Positions 1 through 5,339 of a stretch of 5,339 bases of DNA are shown in pieces. The stretch is from Oribacterium sp. UBA3737 (GTDB lineage: Bacteria; Bacillota_A; Clostridia; Lachnospirales; Lachnospiraceae). A program made the translations under genes and the position numbers. The notes under the pieces are model-generated. The model was not told the origin of the DNA. It saw only the letters and a list, made by a program, of their open reading frames with translations, and searched no databases. The first letter of the stretch is position 1; each line of letters starts with the position of its first letter. Location of the stretch: the NCBI GenBank assembly GCA_002371295.1, contig DFGZ01000234.1, positions 1-5,339 on the forward strand, in the 5' to 3' direction.

Positions 1-1489
1 CGGAGTTTTCAATATATACTTTGTTTAATCTCCTACAGTATTCCTGAAACTCAGCATGAACAGGATTGTTTAATGCCTCCCAGTCCAGTTCCTTTTTTTC
101 ATCCCATTCAAAAATCTGAGCAAATTCATTGCCCATGAAATTCAGCTTTTTACCTGGATGCGTAAACATATACAGGTAGAGCAGTTTTGCCTGCCTGATC
201 CTTGCTTCAAACTCTCCGTACATTTTATTGACAATGGTTCCTTTGCCGTGGACAACTTCATCATGGGAGAGGGGAAGAAGATAGTTCTCGTTGAAGAAAT
301 ACTCCATCGAAAACAACAGCTTACCGATATCCTGTCCTCGGTATGCGGGATCTTCCCCCATAAATTTCAACGTATCGTTCATCCAGCCAAGGTCCCACTT
401 ATAGTCGAATCCAAGCCCGTTCTGAGATACGGCCTTTGTTGTTCCGGAGAAAGGAGTAGAATCTTCCGCAATCAGCATTACATCTGGATACAGCGACTTT
501 AAGCCGCTATTCATCCGTTGCATAAACTTCACAGCATCTTGATTAATTCCCCTTGCGCTGTTGCCCTGCCAATAGATCAGATTACCAACAGCGTCAAACC
601 GCAGACCGTCGAAATGATACTGATCCAACCAGAATGCACATGCTGACTGCAGGAATGAACAGACATCACCTCGGGAATGCATGAAATTACAACTGCCCCA
701 TTCACTGTATCCGACTGCTGGATGCGGGTACTCATAAAGAGCCGTGCCATCAAAATTCCACAGGGCATAATCATTCACGGCAAAGTGAACGGTCACAACA
801 TCATGAATTATAGCAATTCCGTTCTGATGGCATTGGTCAACAAGATACTGAAGGTCATGTGGTTCTCCATAGCGTGATGTAGCACTGAAAAAACCTGTTT
901 CCTGATAGCCCCATGATTCATCCGCCGGATATTCTGCCAAAGGCATTAATTCCACGGCATTATAGTGGTTCTCTTTCAGGTATGGGATCAGCCTGTCAGC
1001 CAGTTCCTGATAAGTGACCCAGCCATCCGCGGGATCTGTTTTCCCATCCCATTTGGCCTTTCTGACCCACGATCCGGCATGTACTTCATAAATATTCAGA
1101 GCAGCATTTTTATGATCGTTCCGACTCTTTATCCAAGAATCATCGCTGAAAGAATAGTGAAGATCGTATAAGACAGACGCTGTTCCTGGTCTCTTTTCGC
1201 TCCAGAAAGCATAGGGATCGGCATGGTCGATATAGCTCCCGTCTTTCTTATAGATTCTGTATTTATACAGTTGTTTCTCCTTTGTGTAAGGAACAGAAAC
1301 CTCGTAGAACTGACCGTCATAGATCTTCTGCATCGGAACTTCTTTCCAGTCTGAAAAGTCGCCAATCAGTGATACCTTGATTGCAGCCGGTGCATACACT
1401 CTGAAGACAAAACCTTTATCCAAAGGGTGTGCCCCCAAATAATTATAGGCATTGAATTCTTCGCCTGCATAGAACTTTTGAAAATCCAT
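1..1489 (-). CDS. glgB: 1,4-alpha-glucan branching enzyme GlgB, partial (C-terminus beyond left edge)
   Basis: This enzyme cuts alpha-1,4-glucan chains and re-attaches them as alpha-1,6 branches during cytosolic glycogen synthesis. The reading frame is open from an ATG at 1489 to the window edge, giving 496 visible residues. An N-terminal CBM48-type beta-sandwich covers roughly residues 15-110 (GAHPLDKG, FRVYAPAA, LIGDFSDW), followed by a GH13 barrel. The branching-enzyme signature regions are present: DVVTVHF at 230-236, GLRFDAVGN with nucleophile D299, AEDST with acid/base E342, and LPLSHDEVVHGKG with D410. GKKLNFMGNEFAQ (447-458) is also typical of GlgB. Region I is slightly divergent, having DVVT where DWVP or DFVP is usual, but the catalytic triad is intact. 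The N-terminus is short compared with the 728-aa E. coli enzyme, as in many Firmicutes. About 110-140 C-terminal residues should lie outside the window. The start is supported by GAGGAA at 1495-1500, five bases upstream. The family call is firm; whether the missing end is intact cannot be seen. Confidence 0.96.
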   Translation of the reverse strand, partial: MDFQKFYAGEEFNAYNYLGAHPLDKGFVFRVYAPAAIKVSLIGDFSDWKEVPMQKIYDGQFYEVSVPYTKEKQLYKYRIYKKDGSYIDHADPYAFWSEKRPGTASVLYDLHYSFSDDSWIKSRNDHKNAALNIYEVHAGSWVRKAKWDGKTDPADGWVTYQELADRLIPYLKENHYNAVELMPLAEYPADESWGYQETGFFSATSRYGEPHDLQYLVDQCHQNGIAIIHDVVTVHFAVNDYALWNFDGTALYEYPHPAVGYSEWGSCNFMHSRGDVCSFLQSACAFWLDQYHFDGLRFDAVGNLIYWQGNSARGINQDAVKFMQRMNSGLKSLYPDVMLIAEDSTPFSGTTKAVSQNGLGFDYKWDLGWMNDTLKFMGEDPAYRGQDIGKLLFSMEYFFNENYLLPLSHDEVVHGKGTIVNKMYGEFEARIRQAKLLYLYMFTHPGKKLNFMGNEFAQIFEWDEKKELDWEALNNPVHAEFQEYCRRLNKVYIENS

Positions 1490-1538
1490 TATAATTCCTC
1501 TTCGTCATTTTTCGATTTATCGTTCTATTGATTAACCG

Positions 1539-1560
1539 GTGATTACATTTGTAATATCAC
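1539..1560. repeat. Imperfect palindrome between the aldo/keto reductase gene and glgB
   Basis: ATTACA-TT-TGTAAT at 1542-1555 is a perfect 6-bp inverted repeat. It is flanked by GTG and CAC, so that GTGAT and ATCAC form an outer pair with a two-base offset. It overlaps the TGA stop of the aldo/keto reductase gene and lies about 50 bp upstream of the glgB start. There is no T-run beyond it on either strand, so it does not look like a rho-independent terminator. It could be a regulator site for glgB, a weak RNA stem, or chance in an AT-rich gap. The rest of the 67-bp gap holds only the glgB ribosome binding site; I found no convincing promoter hexamers in it. Confidence 0.3.
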
Positions 1561-2699
1561 TCAAATTGCGAAGCTACCAGTTTAAGATTGTTTCTTATCG
1601 GCAGATGCTGAGGACAGATTCTCTCGCACTTTCCACATCCTATGCAGTCACCCGGCTTGCCATATACCTGAGTAAGCCTGTCATAGTATTCGCCCTGAGG
1701 AGTAAATGGTTTACCTTTATATTCCTGCATCTCAGCATTATAAACAGAAAAATACTTTGGTATCGGTATATTTTTAGGGCATCCGTCCACGCAGTATGCA
1801 CACCCTGTACAAGGTATAGCTATGCTTGAATTTATCAAATCCGTTACTTTCTTTATGATGTCCATCTCTTCAGCGTTCAATGGAATAAAATCCTTCATAT
1901 ACCCTGTATTATCTGTCAGCATGTCCATGTTTCCCATACCGGAAAGAACCATCTTTACATTTGGCTGACTTGCTGCAAATCTGATTGCCCAGGATGCGAT
2001 CGACATATCAGGCGCATGATCCTTAAACAGCTTTTCAACCTCCGGCACTACGTTAGACAGTGTTCCGCCTTTGACAGGCTCCATAACGATCACCGGCTTA
2101 CCGTGTTTTTCGCACACTTCATAACATTTTCTTGACTGTATTACCTCACTCTCCCAGTCAAGGTAATTGATCTGGAGCTGAACAAATTCCACTTCAGGAT
2201 GATCTGTAAGTATCCTGTCCAAAAGGTCTGCCCTGTCATGATATGAAAAGCCCATATGTCTGACATATCCTGCTTTCTTCTTGTCAGCCAGCCATTCAAA
2301 GCATCCAAATTTCTGATACTTCTTATAATGGTCCTCTCCGAGGTCATGAAGAAGGTAGTAGTCAAAATAATCCACCCTTGTTTTCTCAAGCTGGGTATTA
2401 AATACTTTCTCTCTTTCTTCCTCACTGTTAAAGAATCCTGAGTGAAGCTTGGTGGCCAGCGTAAATTCGTTTCTGTTATGTCTGCTTACCAGTGCTTCAC
2501 CGGCAGCATCCTCACTCTTGAACCCACAATACATCCAGGCAGTATCAAAGTAAGTAAAGCCTTCGGATATAAAGTAATCCACCATCTTCTTGGTAAGCTC
2601 GATATCGATGTTTCCAAACTTTCCGGATGTAGCAAGTTCAGGAAGTCTCATCATTCCGAAACCAAGTTTCTTCGTGTTTTCACCAAAAACATTCTCCAT
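1557..2699 (-). CDS. Aldo/keto reductase with C-terminal dicluster 4Fe-4S ferredoxin domain (COG1453-like)
   Basis: This is a 380-aa predicted cytosolic oxidoreductase of the aldo/keto reductase superfamily, fused to a bacterial ferredoxin-type tail. The barrel begins with KLGFGMMRLP (11-20). The catalytic tetrad is visible as D52 (FDTAWMY), Y57, K84 (ATKL) and H118 (LLHDL). The barrel continues through GFSYHD (150-155), QINYLDWE (176-183) and VMEPVKGG (205-212). Two CxxCxxCxxxCP motifs follow, with cysteines 297/300/303/307 and 352/355/358/362, enough to ligate two 4Fe-4S clusters. Length and order fit the COG1453 type common in anaerobes. Its substrate and electron partner are not known from sequence; barrel-to-cluster electron transfer is inference. 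The ATG at 2699 is preceded by GGAGG with a four-base spacer. It starts 24 bp after the acetyltransferase stop and is probably the fourth gene of the tetR-led operon. Both halves look intact. Confidence 0.95.
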   Translation of the reverse strand: MENVFGENTKKLGFGMMRLPELATSGKFGNIDIELTKKMVDYFISEGFTYFDTAWMYCGFKSEDAAGEALVSRHNRNEFTLATKLHSGFFNSEEEREKVFNTQLEKTRVDYFDYYLLHDLGEDHYKKYQKFGCFEWLADKKKAGYVRHMGFSYHDRADLLDRILTDHPEVEFVQLQINYLDWESEVIQSRKCYEVCEKHGKPVIVMEPVKGGTLSNVVPEVEKLFKDHAPDMSIASWAIRFAASQPNVKMVLSGMGNMDMLTDNTGYMKDFIPLNAEEMDIIKKVTDLINSSIAIPCTGCAYCVDGCPKNIPIPKYFSVYNAEMQEYKGKPFTPQGEYYDRLTQVYGKPGDCIGCGKCERICPQHLPIRNNLKLVASQFE

Positions 2700-2723
2700 G
2701 TCTCCTCCGCCTCTCTTTTTTAT

Positions 2724-3277
2724 TTACAGAAATTTCTCTGCATCCAGCATCTTTACTACTCTTGCAGGATTACCAACCACAACAGCATAGTCAGGTACAT
2801 CCTTTGTTACCACAGATGCTGCTCCGACTATTGCATGGGCGCCGACACAGATTCCCGGCAGGATTGTTGCACCCGCGCCGATCCATGCTCCTTTTTTGAT
2901 CAGTATCGGTCTGCATGGGGTATCCTTCTTTCGTAAGGATCATGATTATTGGTTAGAAGCTGCACGTTTGCCGCTATCTGCACGTCATCCTCTATCGTGA
3001 TCCCGCCTCTTGCCATTGCAAGCATATTGGAATTGATCACTACATTTTTGCCTATCTTTATATGATCAAAGCAAACACCCAAAATAGGAGCAGTCACATA
3101 AGATCCTTCTCCAAGATTATCTCCAAATAATGCTTTCAGGATCTCCTGATATTCATCCGTCATGGGCATAGTGTGATTTAATCTGAATGCAAGCTGTGTC
3201 AGTCTCTTGCCTTCCTCAATACTTTTGGGATCCTGAATACGCAGATCCACTCTTTCCTCTTCACAGATTATTTTCAA
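2724..3277 (-). pseudogene. Sugar O-acetyltransferase (maltose/galactoside acetyltransferase-like, left-handed beta-helix), frameshifted
   Basis: Proteins of this family (Maa/LacA/NodL-like) transfer acetyl from acetyl-CoA to a sugar hydroxyl through a hexapeptide-repeat beta-helix. The first frame runs 3277-2900 and encodes 125 aa: an N-terminal helical part, then hexapeptide repeats (HIKIGKNVVINSN, GGITIEDDVQIAANVQLL) and NNHDPYER, containing the probable catalytic His. It then derails into RIPHADRY and a TGA stop. The family's remaining part follows in another frame down to a TAA at 2724-2726: PILIKKGAWIGAGATILPG, then GAHAIVGAASVVTKDVPDYA and VVVGNPARVVK. Restoring one base near 2924-2932 would give about 185 residues, the normal family length, with the expected spacing between ER and the CRP (usually CKP) motif. 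The lesion is therefore small and recent, or a sequencing error. The start is TTG at 3275-3277, supported by GAGGTG at 3280-3285; an in-frame TGA lies just upstream, excluding a longer N-terminus. As written, the product lacks half its helix and is probably inactive. The exact acetyl acceptor cannot be told. Confidence 0.85.
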
Positions 3278-3279
3278 AG

Positions 3280-3285
3280 CACCTC
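3280..3285 (-). promoter_or_regulatory. Ribosome binding site supporting a TTG start
   Basis: The minus strand reads GAGGTG here, a six-base match to the 16S rRNA 3' end, two bases before the TTG at 3277-3275. No ATG or GTG is available in this frame nearby, and a TGA stop lies four codons upstream, so TTG is the only reasonable start for the acetyltransferase. Confidence 0.65.
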
Positions 3286-3323
3286 ATTCTTCAAAATTCG
3301 TATCAGATTTGACCCTAAAGGAT

Positions 3324-4502
3324 TTACAGGCACATTCTGAATATCTCCTCAACATCATCGGGAGTCAAAGCAGTGATACCCTCAAGCTTACCCTTAGCCC
3401 CGCATGCTTTCTTTGCCATAAGTGCGAAGTTCTTGTCATCGATTCCGAGATCAGAAAAACGGCTCTTAAGCCCCAATGTTTCAAAGTAAAGTTTTTCCAA
3501 AGCTGCAATAGCAGCCTTGGCTCCATCCATATCCGAAAGTGAAGTGTCGACTCCTAATACGTTTACGCCGAGCCTCTTAATCTTAGGTGCTGTTGATTCA
3601 TTCAGGATGTAAGTCAGCCATTTCGGGATTATGATTGCAAGCCCGTGACCGTGCGTGATGTTATAAAATGCAGATACCTCATGCTCTATCATGTGGCATA
3701 CAGCATCCTGCGAGATCCCACTGAAAAGGAACCCGTTCAGAGCCCAGGAAGATGCCCACATAAGGTTCGCACGAGCTTCATAGTCGTCAGGTTTATCAAT
3801 AGCAACCGGAGCATACTTAACGACCGTCTTCAGTACCTCTTCCTGCATACGCGTAAGCATATCCATCTCTTCCTGTGCCGAAAAATACGCGACGTCAAAG
3901 ACGTGTGCCATGATATCCACGCTGCCGCTGGCCGTCTGATATGCATTGACACTGAATGTATTTGTAGGATCAAGGAATGAGACATTCGATCTGAGTGTTG
4001 GTCCGAACATAGGCTGCTTATCGTTCAGTTCCACGTTGCTGATGACACCACCGATATCCATTTCCGAACCGGTCGCGGAAAGAGTCAGAACAGTTACGAT
4101 AGGGAGATTATCTGGAACAAATGCTTTTCCTGTAATGATATCCCAGCAGTCATCACCTTCATACTTTGCTGTTGCAGCTATTGCCTTAGTTGCATCGATC
4201 GTTGAACCCCCGCCTACGGCAAGAACCACATCGATTCCCTCTTTCTTACAGATCGCAGCTCCCTTATTTACAGTTGTATGATGAGGATTCGGCTCCACTC
4301 CGGGAAGTTCAAACACAGTCATACCTGCTTTATTAAGTTCCTCCATCACTCGGTCATACAGTCCGATTCTTTTGATTGATCCGCCACCGTATACGAGTAG
4401 AACCTTTTTCCCGAATTTCGAGATTTCTTCACTCAGATGCTGAAGCTGATCCTTTCCGAAATAAACTTTTGTTGTGTTACTGAAAATAAAATCCTTCATC
4501 AT
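3324..4502 (-). CDS. Iron-containing (group III) alcohol dehydrogenase, YqhD/butanol dehydrogenase type
   Basis: This is a predicted cytosolic NAD(P)H-dependent alcohol dehydrogenase that most likely reduces aldehydes to alcohols. Residue numbers count from the upstream ATG at 4511. The N-terminal nucleotide-binding domain has VYFGK (16-20), YGGGSIKRIG (41-50), PGVEPNP (70-76) and AVGGGSTIDATK (98-109). The TLSATGSE stretch (143-150) is characteristic of the family. The C-terminal helical domain carries the four expected metal ligands by alignment to remembered E. coli YqhD: D199 and H203 (SVDIMAH), H273 (CHMIEHE) and H287 (ITHGHG). Length matches YqhD (387 aa). The motifs resemble YqhD and clostridial butanol dehydrogenases more than FucO or AdhE. 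NADH versus NADPH preference cannot be settled by eye. AGGAGG at 4512-4517 directly abuts the first ATG (4511, spacing zero), so the ATG at 4502 (nine-base spacing, 392 aa) is the better start; 4499 is also possible. The ribosome binding site follows the tetR stop at once, implying cotranscription with the repressor. Confidence 0.95.
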   Translation of the reverse strand: MMKDFIFSNTTKVYFGKDQLQHLSEEISKFGKKVLLVYGGGSIKRIGLYDRVMEELNKAGMTVFELPGVEPNPHHTTVNKGAAICKKEGIDVVLAVGGGSTIDATKAIAATAKYEGDDCWDIITGKAFVPDNLPIVTVLTLSATGSEMDIGGVISNVELNDKQPMFGPTLRSNVSFLDPTNTFSVNAYQTASGSVDIMAHVFDVAYFSAQEEMDMLTRMQEEVLKTVVKYAPVAIDKPDDYEARANLMWASSWALNGFLFSGISQDAVCHMIEHEVSAFYNITHGHGLAIIIPKWLTYILNESTAPKIKRLGVNVLGVDTSLSDMDGAKAAIAALEKLYFETLGLKSRFSDLGIDDKNFALMAKKACGAKGKLEGITALTPDDVEEIFRMCL

Positions 4503-4511
4503 GTTATGCAT

Positions 4512-4517
4512 CCTCCT
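4512..4517 (-). promoter_or_regulatory. Ribosome binding site deciding the dehydrogenase start
   Basis: A perfect AGGAGG on the minus strand begins two bases after the tetR TAA (4519-4521). It has zero spacing to the ATG at 4511 but nine bases to the ATG at 4502. This favours the inner start and shows that the two genes are translationally adjacent. Confidence 0.8.
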
Positions 4518-4518
4518 A

Positions 4519-5136
4519 TTATTTTATGTATGGCATAAGTGCCGGTTTTACTATACTTTCGCAGAAAGAATCGGCTTGTTTCGATCCGACCATAGTGCCA
4601 TCTGTCATGCACCAGGCAACCATGAGTCCGTAGAGTTGTGCATTGATAAACAGTGCCAGTTCATCTACAGGGGTTTCACCTAAAAGTTCACCTCTTTTGA
4701 TGCCTTCATCAAGGATTGATTTCATTGCCCGGTAATCATGATCATACTTAGTGGTCATATTACCTTCGATTTCCATCTCGATTGGATTAATATTATTCCT
4801 GATCCACTGCCTGCAGATCTCGATTCCTACTCTCTCTATTTCAGCCAGAAATTCACGGAAATAATATTTCAGGCGTTCATTCAGATTCTTGTCCTTGATT
4901 TCATTAACAGTCTTTGCAAGGACAAAAAAATCTGCTTGATTCAGTTCTTCTATTACGTCTTCCTTTTTCTTAAAATAGGTGTAAAAAGAACCTGTGGAAA
5001 CACCTGCTTCCTTTGCTATGTCTTCAATAGCTACACTTTCAAAGCCCTTCTCCGTGATCAATTTCTTTGCTGCAGCAACAATCTTTCTTCTTGTTTCAGC
5101 TGCTCTTACCTGTCTGACCTTTTCTTTCTTTTCCAT
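4519..5136 (-). CDS. TetR/AcrR-family transcriptional regulator
   Basis: This is a 205-aa predicted one-component repressor. The N-terminal helix-turn-helix domain spans roughly residues 11-58: RAAETRRKIVAAAKKLI, then GFESVAIEDIAKEAGVSTGSFY, ending in the classic YFKKKEDV. The rest is a mostly helical ligand-binding and dimerisation domain with no recognisable ligand signature. Length is normal for the family. The start is placed at the ATG at 5136, since GAGGAA lies five bases upstream (5142-5147). A longer in-frame ATG at 5178 would add 14 residues that do not resemble the family and would run through the probable leader. The gene heads a run of oxidoreductase genes, with only 16 bp between its stop and the next start. 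Its upstream region carries a 35-bp perfect palindrome, so autoregulation and control of the downstream genes is likely. The inducer may be an aldehyde, alcohol or related small molecule, but this is inference from neighbours only. Confidence 0.93.
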   Translation of the reverse strand: MEKKEKVRQVRAAETRRKIVAAAKKLITEKGFESVAIEDIAKEAGVSTGSFYTYFKKKEDVIEELNQADFFVLAKTVNEIKDKNLNERLKYYFREFLAEIERVGIEICRQWIRNNINPIEMEIEGNMTTKYDHDYRAMKSILDEGIKRGELLGETPVDELALFINAQLYGLMVAWCMTDGTMVGSKQADSFCESIVKPALMPYIK

Positions 5137-5168
5137 AACATTTCCTCTTTTATGGTGACTCTGAAGGT

Positions 5169-5197
5169 ATCTTAACATTAAAATGAATATAATTCAA
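5169..5197 (-). promoter_or_regulatory. Candidate sigma-A promoter for the tetR-led operon
   Basis: On the minus strand, TTGAAT (5192-5197) and TAAGAT (5169-5174) are separated by 17 bp, each matching four of six consensus bases. The -35 element falls at the centre of the 35-bp palindrome, so a repressor bound there would occlude polymerase. An alternative is a perfect TATAAT inside the palindrome (5203-5208), but its possible -35 hexamers are weak and spaced 18-19 bp away. The start site is not determined. Confidence 0.45.
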
Positions 5198-5214
5198 TGA
5201 ATTATATTCATTTT
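5180..5214. promoter_or_regulatory. 35-bp perfect palindrome, probable TetR-family operator
   Basis: The arm AAAATGAATATAATTCA (5180-5196) is exactly complementary to 5198-5214 around a single central A at 5197. Each half holds its own smaller dyad, GAATATAATTC at 5185-5195 and GAATTATATTC at 5199-5209, whose centres are 14 bp apart. It lies 44 bp upstream of the tetR start and overlaps plausible promoter hexamers. TetR-family repressors usually bind palindromes next to their own gene, so this is the natural operator candidate. The AT-only extremes and lack of a following T-run on the minus strand argue against a terminator there. On the plus strand, five Ts do end or follow the stem, but no plus-strand gene leads into it. 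Confidence 0.75.
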
Positions 5215-5249
5215 TATATTTTTTCTGTAATAATCCGCTTCCTAGACAT

Positions 5250-5275
5250 AAAAAGAGACCGGTTTTCCGATCTCT
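5250..5275 (-). terminator. Rho-independent terminator upstream of tetR
   Basis: On the minus strand, AGAGATCGG (5267-5275) pairs with CCGGTCTCT (5254-5262) across an AAAA loop. This gives a nine-base-pair stem with a single G-U wobble, followed immediately by a T-run at 5250-5254. The orientation ends transcription arriving from the right edge, insulating the tetR operon from its upstream neighbour. Confidence 0.85.
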
Positions 5276-5280
5276 AAAAA

Positions 5281-5339
5281 TTATATTCCGGTTGAACGTT
5301 CCACCATCCATCCTGATAATTGAGAAGTTTTCTGTCTCA
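5281..5339 (-). CDS. Possible C-terminal end of an unidentified upstream gene (partial)
   Basis: One minus-strand frame reads RQKTSQLSGWMVERSTGI and stops at TAA (5281-5283), only five bases before the terminator stem. That is the usual place for a gene to end, and the terminator implies a minus-strand transcript from the right. The peptide is too short to recognise. The other two frames are less likely: one has a TGA at the very edge and then DRKLLNYQDGWWNVQPEYNF, and the other stays open through the terminator and palindrome as far as 5149. Confidence 0.3.
   Translation of the reverse strand, partial: RQKTSQLSGWMVERSTGI

Noticed and set aside
158..1171. Several open plus-strand frames (158-502, 677-877, 965-1171) across the left region
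   Set aside because: They are antisense to the continuous glgB frame, lack plausible ribosome binding sites, and their peptides show no family features.
2924..2932. Programmed -1 frameshift site in the acetyltransferase gene
   Set aside because: The codons GAA AGA AGG do not form an X XXY YYZ slippery heptamer, re-pairing in the -1 frame would be poor, and no stimulatory stem or pseudoknot is evident.
2442..2936. Plus-strand open frame of 164 codons spanning the gap between the reductase and the acetyltransferase
   Set aside because: It runs antisense across two recognisable genes and has no coherent protein features.
4738..5175. Plus-strand open frame of 145 codons with Phe/Leu/Cys-rich, membrane-like composition
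   Set aside because: It is antisense to the well-supported tetR gene; the hydrophobic look is what the complement of a Lys/Glu-rich helical protein gives.
5180..5214. Palindrome as a bidirectional terminator or an insertion-sequence end
   Set aside because: The stem is almost entirely AT with no GC-rich core, lies inside the tetR upstream region rather than after a gene, and has no transposase or target duplication nearby.
5149..5338. Minus-strand frame open from the right edge through the terminator and palindrome
   Set aside because: It would have to be translated through a strong terminator hairpin and the operator, and its low-complexity peptide looks non-coding; the frame ending at 5281 fits the terminator better.

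Overview
The window looks like a chromosomal segment from a low- to mid-GC anaerobic Firmicute, probably of the Clostridia/Lachnospiraceae kind. This is inferred from three things: strong GAGGAA/AGGAGG-type ribosome binding sites, an oxygen-sensitive-looking aldo/keto reductase with a dicluster ferredoxin tail, and a clostridial-style GlgB. No rRNA or other taxonomic marker is present, so the assignment is tentative. All convincing genes lie on the minus strand, so the window reads from right to left.

At the right edge (5281-5339) there may be the last 18 codons of an unidentified upstream gene, followed directly by a clear rho-independent terminator (5250-5275). A 35-bp perfect odd-centred palindrome (5180-5214) comes next, overlapping plausible promoter elements. 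It sits 44 bp upstream of a TetR/AcrR-type repressor gene (4519-5136) and is probably that repressor's operator.

The tetR gene leads a tightly spaced same-strand run. First is a YqhD/butanol-dehydrogenase-like iron-containing alcohol dehydrogenase (3324-4502), whose ribosome binding site abuts the tetR stop. Next is a left-handed beta-helix sugar O-acetyltransferase (2724-3277), which starts at TTG and is split by a single-base frameshift. Third is a 380-aa aldo/keto reductase with two 4Fe-4S cluster motifs (1557-2699). No terminator is visible in the gaps, which are 16, 46 and 24 bp, so these four genes probably form one operon. An aldehyde-reducing dehydrogenase next to an aldo/keto reductase, under a dedicated repressor, suggests carbonyl/aldehyde detoxification or reductive disposal of a fermentation aldehyde. 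This is reminiscent of the E. coli yqhC-yqhD-dkgA arrangement, but the regulator and the reductase belong to different families.

Downstream, 67 bp past the aldo/keto reductase, lies a 1,4-alpha-glucan branching enzyme gene (glgB). It runs off the left edge with 496 codons visible and its catalytic residues intact. It may be read through from the operon or transcribed separately; a small imperfect palindrome lies in the gap.

No RNA genes, insertion sequences, CRISPR arrays or phage genes were found, and there is no gene-free stretch over about 200 bases. The two features most worth a second look are the long palindrome upstream of tetR and the frameshift in the acetyltransferase.
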